The notes beneath the pieces are model-generated. The model had not been told where the DNA came from. It searched no databases and worked only from the letters and a program-made list of their open reading frames with translations. The position numbers and the translations under genes were made by a program. Shown in pieces: positions 6,538 through 11,949 of a stretch of DNA of 12,413 nucleotides. How positions within the stretch are numbered: the stretch's first letter is position 1; every line of letters begins with the position of its first letter. Source of the DNA: Candidatus Omnitrophota bacterium (GTDB taxonomy: Bacteria; Omnitrophota; Gorgyraeia; Gygaellales; Profunditerraquicolaceae). The stretch spans positions 1 through 12,413 of the forward strand of contig JAGVOR010000129.1 of the NCBI GenBank assembly GCA_020052635.1, in the 5' to 3' direction.

Positions 6538-6628
6538 CACCCGGCGTTTATCGGATTTACGCCGGTGCGTCCTTTGTGGACAGACACCCGACGCTAATTG
6601 GAATTGCGTCGGTGCGCCCTTTCTGGGC
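6538..6628. repeat. Tandem hairpin element: two A-B modules
   Basis: Two similar units follow one another. Unit A1 (6538-6567): CACC-C-GGCGT, 11-nt loop TTATCGGATTT, ACGCCGGTG. Unit B1: GTCC (6569-6572), TTTGT, GGAC (6578-6581). Unit A2 (6585-6614): CACC-C-GACGC, loop TAATTGGAATT, GCGTCGGTG. Unit B2: GCCC (6616-6619), TTTCT, GGGC (6625-6628). In both A units the left arm has one extra C, a conserved bulge. Arm differences between A1 and A2 are compensated on the opposite arm. The element ends 2 nt before the SD GGAGG (6631-6635) of the membrane protein gene. A related element lies at 11551-11700. Function unknown: structured mRNA leader or dispersed palindromic repeat. Confidence 0.8.
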
Positions 6629-6640
6629 AGGGAGGAAAGT

Positions 6641-7030
6641 ATGTGTATGCAAAAGTTGCCGCAGTTAATGGCGGTTGTGCCGATCTCGGTTTTATTGACC
6701 GTGAGTTTTTTCGTGCTCGTGGTGATCCGCAAAATTGAGGAAAAAGGGTTAAGGGCGTTTGGTTATGTTGTAGCCGGATTACTTTGGCTGGCCGCCCTGG
6801 TAGTTTTCGGGGCAGCGGCCTTTGGTTTAGGTAAAGACGGACTGGGGGCAAAAAAATACCGTTCGCCAAGATCGCAAATGCAGATGGGCGCTATGCCGCC
6901 GCAGATGATGCATCCGGATGGTGCGGCAGTAATTAACCCTTCTGCGGGGACGCCGCAAATTAAAGCCGTAAAAAGATCAGGATGTTCTAGCTGCTCAGGG
7001 AATAAAGGCGTAGTTACCAAAAAAGAATAG
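6641..7030 (+). CDS. Small membrane protein with Met-rich and CxxC tail, unknown function
   Basis: A 129-residue protein with two hydrophobic helices, about 8-29 and 39-63, joined by a short charged loop (RKIEEKG), then a soluble tail. The tail has a methionine cluster with histidine (M80, M82, M85, M89, M90, H91; motif QMQMGAMPPQMMH) and near the end SGCSSCSGNKG with C115 and C118. Met/His clusters and CxxC pairs are typical of copper or other soft-metal binding, but no known family is recognised. Start ATG 6641 follows GGAGG at 6631-6635; ATG 6647 is an alternative. It lies directly downstream of the tandem hairpin element and 16 nt before rubredoxin, between superoxide reductase and its presumed donor, which suggests a role in the same redox system. 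Confidence 0.75.
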   Translation: MCMQKLPQLMAVVPISVLLTVSFFVLVVIRKIEEKGLRAFGYVVAGLLWLAALVVFGAAAFGLGKDGLGAKKYRSPRSQMQMGAMPPQMMHPDGAAVINPSAGTPQIKAVKRSGCSSCSGNKGVVTKKE

Positions 7031-7046
7031 CCAGGGAGGATAACCA

Positions 7047-7208
7047 ATGAGTAAATATAAATGTTTAGTTTGCGGTTATATCTATGATCCTAAAATCGGA
7101 GATCCGGATAACGGCCTTGCCCCGGGCACAAGCTTTGAGGATCTTCCTGCTGATTGGGTCTGCCCGGAATGCGGCGTCGGTAAAGATCAGTTTGAGAAAA
7201 TCGCTTAA
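7047..7208 (+). CDS. Rubredoxin
   Basis: A 53-residue rubredoxin: [15 protein letters not shown] at the N-terminus and [16 protein letters not shown] at the C-terminus provide the two CxxCG-type loops (C6, C9, C39, C42) that hold a single Fe(SCys)4 centre. The conserved [16 protein letters not shown] segment between them is canonical. It is a one-electron carrier in the cytoplasm, and is the usual donor to superoxide reductase and to flavodiiron proteins, both encoded in this window. SD GGGAGGA (7034-7040) precedes the ATG. The gene ends where the SD of tpx begins (AAGGAG at 7207-7212), so the two are tightly linked. Confidence 0.95.
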   Translation: MSKYKCLVCGYIYDPKIGDPDNGLAPGTSFEDLPADWVCPECGVGKDQFEKIA

Positions 7209-7221
7209 GGAGATTTAAATA

Positions 7222-7779
7222 ATGTCCAGGACAGTTAAATTCAAAGGTGCGCCTTTAACTTTAACCGGGAAAATAGCCAGGGTAGGCAAACGGGCGCCGG
7301 ATTTTAAGTTGATTTCACCGGATTTAAAAGAGGTAAGTTTAGCGGATTTTACCGGCAGGATAAAGGTGATTAATTTTTTTCCTTCATTGGATACCCCGGT
7401 TTGCGACTTGCAGGTTAAAGAATTCAATAAAAAATCCGCGGGGCTTTCATCGGAAGTAGTAGTGATCGGGATCAGTAAGGACTTGCCCTTTGCCCAGGCC
7501 CGTTTCTGTTCGGCGCATGAGATTAAGCAGGAGGTTGTGCTTTCGGATTACCGGTTCTCTTCTTTCGGTTTAAACTACGGGGTACTGATCAAAGAATTAA
7601 ATCTTTTGGCCAGAGGCGCTTTGATTATTGATCAGCAGGATTGTCTCAGGTACATTCAGCTGGTTGATGAAATAACCCAGGCGGTTAATTTCAGTGAAGT
7701 GTTTGATAGCTTACAGAAAGTAATAAGCTCTCCGGCAGTAATTAGAAAGCCATGGGGTGGTTGTGTCTGTGGGAAATAA
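7222..7779 (+). CDS. tpx: Thiol peroxidase (atypical 2-Cys peroxiredoxin) with CxC tail
   Basis: A 185-residue Tpx. The peroxidatic cysteine is C61 in SLDTPVCDLQV (canonical SxDTPVC) and the resolving cysteine C96 in QARFCSAHE; the VGKRAPDF and NFFPSLDT segments are typical. Tpx reduces hydrogen peroxide and alkyl hydroperoxides and is recycled by a thioredoxin-type protein; the glutaredoxin encoded at 10332 is a candidate. The protein is about 15 residues longer than usual (E. coli Tpx has 168), with the extra part at the C-terminus ending KPWGGCVCGK (C181, C183). A CxC near the terminus could be a disulfide relay or metal site. The start ATG 7222 has AAGGAG at 7207-7212 overlapping the rubredoxin stop. 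Confidence 0.93.
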   Translation: MSRTVKFKGAPLTLTGKIARVGKRAPDFKLISPDLKEVSLADFTGRIKVINFFPSLDTPVCDLQVKEFNKKSAGLSSEVVVIGISKDLPFAQARFCSAHEIKQEVVLSDYRFSSFGLNYGVLIKELNLLARGALIIDQQDCLRYIQLVDEITQAVNFSEVFDSLQKVISSPAVIRKPWGGCVCGK

Positions 7780-7781
7780 AA

Positions 7782-8486
7782 ATGCCTGTAGAAATTAAAG
7801 TTAAAATTAAAGAGATTATCCGGCGGACCTATAATGTCAAAAGTTTCCGTCTGGAGACCCCGGGTATTCTGGAATTTAAGGCCGGCCAATTTCTTTCGGT
7901 TAAACTTAAAGGCAACGAGCAGCTAAAAAGATACCTTTCCATCTCCAGTTCCCCCACCGAAACGTGCTATCTGGAGTTTACTAAAAAATTAACGGAAAGC
8001 GATTTTTCAAAAACTTTGGACAGCTTAACCGCCGGCGATGAAATAGAGGTGCAGTATCCTTTCGGGAAATTTGTGCTCGATGAATCTTTCCCGAAGATCG
8101 CTTTTTTGTCCGGCGGAATCGGAATTACACCTATCCGCAGCATCTGTAAATACGCGGTAGACAAAAATCTTGGCAGCGACCTGGTTTTGCTTTATGCTAA
8201 TCGTTCGGTAAGGGATGTGGTGTTTAAAGAAGATTTTGACGCGATGGTGAAGAGTTACTTTCGGCTGAAGGTGGCGCATGTTTTGTGTGAAACCGAGCCG
8301 GGTTTTAAATGCACCGTCGGCAGGATTAATGCCGGAGTGATCAAGAATGAGATCCCGGATTATGCCCACCGGAAATTCTATCTTTGCGGCCCGCCGCTGA
8401 TGGTGGAGGCGATGAAAAAGATATTGACTGAAGAGTTAGCGGTTACAGCTGAAATGGTAGTGACCGAGAACTTCCAGGGTTATTAA
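7782..8486 (+). CDS. Ferredoxin-NAD(P)H reductase-like flavoprotein
   Basis: A 234-residue FNR-family oxidoreductase. The FAD-binding motif is RYLSISSSP (50-58, the RxYS type), with a beta-barrel before it; the NAD(P)-binding half begins at SGGIGITPIRS (110-120) and includes YLCGPPLMVEAM (200-211). It ends in an aromatic tail, ENFQGY. No 2Fe-2S ferredoxin domain is attached, unlike Hcr or phenol-hydroxylase reductases. Likely role: pass electrons from NAD(P)H to rubredoxin (7047) for superoxide reductase and the flavodiiron protein, or to Hcp. ATG 7782, 2 nt after the tpx stop, is preferred: the conserved domain starts right after it. An in-frame ATG at 7752 inside tpx would add 10 unlikely residues. 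No strong SD is seen, so translation is probably coupled to tpx. Confidence 0.87.
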   Translation: MPVEIKVKIKEIIRRTYNVKSFRLETPGILEFKAGQFLSVKLKGNEQLKRYLSISSSPTETCYLEFTKKLTESDFSKTLDSLTAGDEIEVQYPFGKFVLDESFPKIAFLSGGIGITPIRSICKYAVDKNLGSDLVLLYANRSVRDVVFKEDFDAMVKSYFRLKVAHVLCETEPGFKCTVGRINAGVIKNEIPDYAHRKFYLCGPPLMVEAMKKILTEELAVTAEMVVTENFQGY

Positions 8487-8510
8487 CAATGGAAAAAATT
8501 TTTAAAGAAG

Positions 8511-8637
8511 CTCCGACTCAGTAGCACGAAAAAATTCTCTAGAATTTTTACGATTCGTCGGAGTAAGTTCGCAGACGCCCGCCATAAAATGCGGCGGGCT
8601 ATAACTTACGTCAGCACAAAGTGCTGACGTAAGTTAT
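8511..8637. repeat. Cluster of three hairpins upstream of the flavodiiron gene
   Basis: Hairpin 1 (8511-8563): outer arms CTCCGAC / GTCGGAG enclosing an AT-rich inner stem AAAAATTC-TCTA-GAATTTTT (8530-8549). Hairpin 2 (8577-8599): GCCCGCC, 9 nt, GGCGGGC. Hairpin 3 (8601-8637): a perfect 17-bp stem starting ATAACTTACGTCAGCAC with loop AAA. GTAAGTT at 8563-8569 is complementary to AACTTAC at 8603-8609, so an alternative fold enclosing hairpin 2 would compete with hairpin 3. The last hairpin ends 10 nt before the SD of the flavodiiron gene. It may be an attenuator-like leader, a terminator region between transcription units, or a fragment of a palindromic mobile repeat. This 172-nt gap contains no convincing gene. 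Confidence 0.75.
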
Positions 8638-8658
8638 CTGCTCATTTAGGAGGGGTTT

Positions 8659-9846
8659 ATGGCGGCGATTGAAATATTACCTAAAATATATTCGGTGGGG
8701 GTGGTTGATTGGGGGGTGCGCAACTTTCACGGCCATACTTATACTACCAGCAGAGGGTCAAGCTATAATGCTTATCTTATCGTCGATGAAAAGATAGCCC
8801 TGGTTGATGCCGTCGCCGCCCCGTTTGCCCAAGAGTTGATCGATAATATCAAAGAAGTCGTCCCGCCGGAAAGAATCGATTACATCATTGCTAACCACGT
8901 GGAGACCGACCATTCCGGAGCCCTGCCGGCCGTTCTGGCGCTTTGCCCTAAAGCCAAGGTTTTGGGTACCGCTAAATGCCAGGAAGGGTTGTATAAACAT
9001 TATTATCAAAACTGGGATTTTCAAACCGTTAAAACCAATGATCAGTTAAAACTCGGGCAACGGAGTTTGAGTTTTATCGAGGCGCCGATGATCCATTGGC
9101 CGGATAGCATGTTTACCTATTGCCCGCAGGACCAATTGCTTCTGCCTAATGATGCCTTTGGCCAGCATTTCGCTTCCAGCGCCCGGTTTGATGATCAGGT
9201 CGATCAGTGCGCATTAATGGATGAGGCAGAAAAGTATTACGCCAATATCCTTTGGCCTCTGGGCGCGGTGATCCTTAAGAAGATCCAGGAGATCCAGAAA
9301 TTAAACATTCCGATTAAAATGATCGCCCCCAGCCACGGAGTAATCTGGCGCCGGGATCCGGCTAAAATTATCAATGCCTATCTTGGTTGGGCCAAGGGCG
9401 AGGTGAGAGATAAAGTTGTTGTAGTTTATGAAACTATGTGGGGCTCATCCGAACAAATGGCCAGGAAAATAGTCGACGGTTTAGCCTCCGTTGGAATTGA
9501 GGTTAAGCTGTTTGATGTGGCACAAAGCGACCGCACGGAAATAATCACCCAGATGCTTTCGGCCAAAGGTTTTTTATTCGGTTCCTCCACGCACGATAAC
9601 GATATGTTGCCCAATATCGCCGCTTTCCTGGAGATTGTCAAAGGCTTAAAACCCAAGGGTCGCCGGATAGGTTTTTTTGGTTCCTATGGCTGGGCCGGCG
9701 GCGCGCTTAAAGAGATGCAGGATTTGCTTAGCAATTGCGGGACCCAGGAGACTTTGCCGGCCCTGGCGGTTAAGTATGTCCCGGATACCGCTGAATTAGC
9801 GGGCTGTTTTGAATTTGGGGTTAAATTCGCCCAGAGCTTAAAATGA
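8659..9846 (+). CDS. Flavodiiron protein (A-type flavoprotein, O2/NO reductase)
   Basis: A 395-residue class A flavodiiron protein. The metallo-beta-lactamase-like domain (about 1-250) carries the diiron ligands in the standard register: H80, E82 and D84 in NHVETDHSG, H146 in MIHWPDS, D165 in PNDAFG and H226 in PSHGVIW. The flavodoxin domain (about 253-395) binds FMN through TMWGSSEQ (259-266) and GSYGWAGG (341-348). Such proteins reduce O2 to water or NO to N2O with electrons from rubredoxin, which is encoded in this window. No extra C-terminal rubredoxin or flavin-reductase module is fused. SD AGGAGG at 8648-8653 supports ATG 8659. Its stop overlaps the start of the next gene by 4 nt. Preference for O2 versus NO cannot be read from sequence, but the Hcp and Rrf2 context makes NO reasonable. 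Confidence 0.95.
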   Translation: MAAIEILPKIYSVGVVDWGVRNFHGHTYTTSRGSSYNAYLIVDEKIALVDAVAAPFAQELIDNIKEVVPPERIDYIIANHVETDHSGALPAVLALCPKAKVLGTAKCQEGLYKHYYQNWDFQTVKTNDQLKLGQRSLSFIEAPMIHWPDSMFTYCPQDQLLLPNDAFGQHFASSARFDDQVDQCALMDEAEKYYANILWPLGAVILKKIQEIQKLNIPIKMIAPSHGVIWRRDPAKIINAYLGWAKGEVRDKVVVVYETMWGSSEQMARKIVDGLASVGIEVKLFDVAQSDRTEIITQMLSAKGFLFGSSTHDNDMLPNIAAFLEIVKGLKPKGRRIGFFGSYGWAGGALKEMQDLLSNCGTQETLPALAVKYVPDTAELAGCFEFGVKFAQSLK

Positions 9847-10313
9847 AACCGATACCCGAACCAATAATTAATTTTTTGCGTTCCCAGAGCTTTGTGATTG
9901 TTTCTTCAATCGACCCCAACGGGTTTCCGCACAGTTCTTGCAAGGATATCGTTAAAATCGAGCCGCAAGGCAAGATTTACCTGATCGATGTTTACCAGGG
10001 CTTGACCATCAAGAATATCCTGCTTAATCCGCAGGTAAGTATCAGCGCGGTAGATGAGCATAAATTTATGGGTTTCTGTCTGAAGGGTAAGGCCGGCATG
10101 CTGGAGGATAAAATCAACCAGGAGATGATTAAGGCCTGGGAGGACAAGATTACCTCCCGCCTGGCCAAAAGGCTCTTAAGAAACTTGACTCAGGATCAGG
10201 GCCAGCGGCATCATCCGGAGGCCAGCCTGCCACATCCTAAGCAATTGATTCTGCTGGAGGTGGAAGAAATTCTTGATCTTGCCCAACACCATTTAAAAAA
10301 GCACGCGTTATAA
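9843..10313 (+). CDS. PNPOx-like FMN-binding protein
   Basis: A 156-residue protein with the split-barrel fold of the pyridoxamine 5'-phosphate oxidase-like family. The N-terminal SQSFVIVSSIDPNGFPHSSCKDIVKI (split across 14-39) and KIYLIDVYQGLTIKNILLNPQVSISAVD (44-71) are the typical strand and FMN-phosphate-binding regions. The region 82-112 is a helical insertion, and the Lys/His-rich C-terminus is poorly conserved. It starts within the stop of the flavodiiron gene (ATGA, 9843-9846), so the two are translated together. In Moorella the flavodiiron protein pairs with a separate flavin/rubredoxin reductase (Hrb); this gene may be a functional counterpart, though it is from a different flavin-binding family and has no rubredoxin domain. 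That role is inferred from coupling only. Confidence 0.8.
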   Translation: MKPIPEPIINFLRSQSFVIVSSIDPNGFPHSSCKDIVKIEPQGKIYLIDVYQGLTIKNILLNPQVSISAVDEHKFMGFCLKGKAGMLEDKINQEMIKAWEDKITSRLAKRLLRNLTQDQGQRHHPEASLPHPKQLILLEVEEILDLAQHHLKKHAL

Positions 10314-10331
10314 GCAAGGTAAGGAGGGAAT

Positions 10332-10571
10332 ATGGCTAAAAGCGTAAAAGTTTACAGCACCTCAACCTGCCCCTGGTGTATCCGCGCCAAACAATTTTTA
10401 AAAGAGAACAACATCGAATTTCAAAACCTGGATGTTTCCGGCGATCAGCTGGCAGCTGATGAGATGATGGCTAAAACCGGGCAGATGGGGGTTCCGGTTC
10501 TGGATATCGACGGGGAAATTATTGTCGGCTTTGACAAAGAAAGAGTCAAATCAGCCTTAGGATTAGCATAA
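10332..10571 (+). CDS. Glutaredoxin-like protein (YruB type)
   Basis: A 79-residue thioredoxin-fold protein. The active site is C13-P-W-C16 in STCPWCIRAKQFL, the cis-proline lies in MGVPVL (52-57), and the C-terminal part reads VGFDKERVKSALG, typical of the YruB/NrdH-like glutaredoxins of anaerobes rather than of glutathione-dependent ones. In Clostridium pasteurianum a similar small protein works with a TrxR-like flavoprotein (the Cp9/Cp34 pair). Here the flavoprotein follows directly. The likely job is to carry electrons to a disulfide target such as Tpx. SD AAGGAGG at 10321-10327 supports the start. Confidence 0.92.
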   Translation: MAKSVKVYSTSTCPWCIRAKQFLKENNIEFQNLDVSGDQLAADEMMAKTGQMGVPVLDIDGEIIVGFDKERVKSALGLA

Positions 10572-10592
10572 TTTTATTTGCGGCGGCAGCTT

Positions 10593-11513
10593 ATGATGAA
10601 GATTTACGATTTAATTATTATCGGAGCCGGTCCGGCCGGGATTACCGCCAGTGTTTATGCAGCTAGAAAACAGCTGGATTTTTTAGTCATTAGTATAGAC
10701 GTCGGCGGACAAACCGCCTGGAGCGGCGAAGTAGAAAATTATACGGGATACCAGTTTATCAGCGGCCCGGAGCTGGCGCAAAAATTTGAGGAGCATTTGC
10801 ATAAATTCAAGACGCCGCTTAAAGAAAATGAAGAGGTTCTCGCCCTGGAAAAAACCGATTCGCTCATCCGGGTTAAAACCAGCCGCAGCGATTATCAGGC
10901 CCATAGCGTTATTATCGCCAGCGGGAAAAAATCCAGAGAGCTGATGGTGGAGGGGGAGAAGGAATTCAAAAATCGTGGCTTAACTTATTGTGCCACTTGC
11001 GATGGCCCGCTATTTGCCGGCAAAGTCGTAGCGGTCGTCGGCGGAGGTAACTCTGCTTTGGACGCGGCCCTGCAGTTGATGAAGATTGCCAAGCAGGTTT
11101 ATGTTATCAATAACACTGCCGCTTTAACCGGGGATGCGGTGATGCAAGATAAGATCGTGCAGGCCACCAACACGACAATTTTTAATAATACTTTAGTCAC
11201 CGCGGTCTTAGGGGATAAATTTGTTAACCGGATTAAAATCAAAAACCGCAATCAGCAGGAGGAGTTGGCGGTGGCAGGAGTATTTGTGGAGATCGGTCTG
11301 GTGCCTAACTCCGGTTTTGCTAAAGGGGTCAATAAAAATTCCCAAAACGAAATTATCGTCGATGCGCGCAACCGGACAAATATCGAAGGTGTTTTTGCTG
11401 CCGGGGATGTGACGGATGTGCCGGAGAAGCAGATCATTATTGCCGCCGGAGAAGGCTCTAAAGCCCTCTTAAGCGCATTTCATTATTTATCAAGAAATAA
11501 TTTTAGCGATTAG
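10593..11513 (+). CDS. AhpF-like / thioredoxin reductase-like FAD disulfide reductase
   Basis: A 306-residue flavoprotein with FAD-binding GAGPAG (11-16), redox-active C133-A-T-C136, the NAD(P)-binding GGGNSA (150-155) and a C-terminal FAD contact in FAAGDVTDVPEKQIIIA. The thioredoxin reductase signature for NADPH (HRRxxxR) is missing: the corresponding stretch reads VINNTAALTGD, and the C-terminal half resembles AhpF, which uses NADH. It lacks the AhpF N-terminal domain, which the neighbouring glutaredoxin may replace. Start uncertain: ATG 10593 (or 10596) puts the usual few residues before the Rossmann strand; a TTG at 10578 would add five. No clear SD precedes any of them, so coupling with the glutaredoxin 21 nt upstream is likely. 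Confidence 0.88.
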   Translation: MMKIYDLIIIGAGPAGITASVYAARKQLDFLVISIDVGGQTAWSGEVENYTGYQFISGPELAQKFEEHLHKFKTPLKENEEVLALEKTDSLIRVKTSRSDYQAHSVIIASGKKSRELMVEGEKEFKNRGLTYCATCDGPLFAGKVVAVVGGGNSALDAALQLMKIAKQVYVINNTAALTGDAVMQDKIVQATNTTIFNNTLVTAVLGDKFVNRIKIKNRNQQEELAVAGVFVEIGLVPNSGFAKGVNKNSQNEIIVDARNRTNIEGVFAAGDVTDVPEKQIIIAAGEGSKALLSAFHYLSRNNFSD

Positions 11514-11550
11514 GGATTTATGGTAAAATAAAGATAATAGTTTGGTATTA

Positions 11551-11700
11551 CGCAGTGATTGACTGCGCCCGGCGTTTATGCGGAATCACCCGACGTTAAT
11601 CGGAATTACGTCGGTGTGGCCTTGTGGCCTATGCGCCGGTTCACCCGGTGAGGGTGACACTTGGCCTATCCGATAGGCCAAGGGGCTAGCCCTTCTGGGC
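11551..11700. repeat. Complex hairpin cluster with related A-B modules
   Basis: In order: CGCAGT-GATTG-ACTGCG (11551-11567); a left arm CCGGCG that can pair with CGCCGG ending near 11639; within this, unit A3 (11587-11616) CACC-C-GACGT, loop TAATCGGAATT, ACGTCGGTG and unit B3 GGCC-TTGT-GGCC (11618-11629); then TCACCC-GGTGA-GGGTGA (11641-11657); a perfect 10-bp stem CTTGGCCTAT-CCG-ATAGGCCAAG (11660-11682); and GCCC-TTCT-GGGC (11689-11700), matching unit B2 of the element at 6538-6628. The SD GGAGAGG (11701-11707) of the NifU-like gene follows at once. No protein reading of this 200-nt gap is convincing. Function unknown. Confidence 0.75.
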
Positions 11701-11714
11701 GGAGAGGAATAAAC

Positions 11715-11936
11715 ATGAGAGAAAGAATCGAAAAAGCGCTGGATAAGGTCAGGCCGATGTTAATGGCAGATGGCGGAAATGTGGAATTAGTGGAGGTTAC
11801 CGCGGACGGAATCGTGAAGTTGAAGTTGAAAGGCAGCTGCGGCTGCTGCCCGATGAGCTCGATGACCTTAAAGAACGGGATCGAAAAAATCTTAAGGCAA
11901 GATGTTCCGGAGATCAAAGAAGTTATTGCCTTATAG
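11715..11936 (+). CDS. NifU C-terminal-domain (Nfu-type) Fe-S scaffold/carrier
   Basis: A 73-residue protein that is entirely the NifU C-terminal domain: [16 protein letters not shown] near the N-terminus (13-28) and the cluster-binding C42-x2-C45 in [18 protein letters not shown], followed by the conserved amphipathic helix and ...[10 protein letters not shown]. An extra cysteine (C44) lies within the CxxC. Such proteins bind a 4Fe-4S cluster between two monomers and deliver it to target enzymes. The start ATG 11715 is chosen because SD GGAGAGG (11701-11707) precedes it and the family begins here; longer in-frame readings would run into the hairpin cluster. In this operon it may help assemble or repair the Fe-S proteins encoded upstream, which are damaged by O2 and NO; this is inference. 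Confidence 0.9.
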   Translation: MRERIEKALDKVRPMLMADGGNVELVEVTADGIVKLKLKGSCGCCPMSSMTLKNGIEKILRQDVPEIKEVIAL

Positions 11937-11949
11937 CAGAGATTCCTTA

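Noticed and set aside
6538..6628. CRISPR array or tandem repeat array
   Set aside because: Only two units, each an internal hairpin with arm changes that compensate each other; no constant repeat with unique spacers and no cas genes.
7752..7781. Earlier ATG start for the FNR-like protein
   Set aside because: It would overlap the end of tpx and adds ten residues unlike the family start; ATG 7782 fits the domain boundary.
8489..8524. 11-codon ORF after the FNR-like gene
   Set aside because: Very short, only a weak SD, and it overlaps the left arm of hairpin 1; nothing supports translation.
11521..11545. Promoter before the NifU-like gene (TAAAAT or GATAAT as -10)
   Set aside because: No acceptable -35 box at the right spacing; AT-rich sequence alone is not enough.
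11661..11714. N-terminal extension of the NifU-like protein into the hairpin cluster
   Set aside because: The added residues encode only the palindromic sequence, and a good SD sits directly before ATG 11715.
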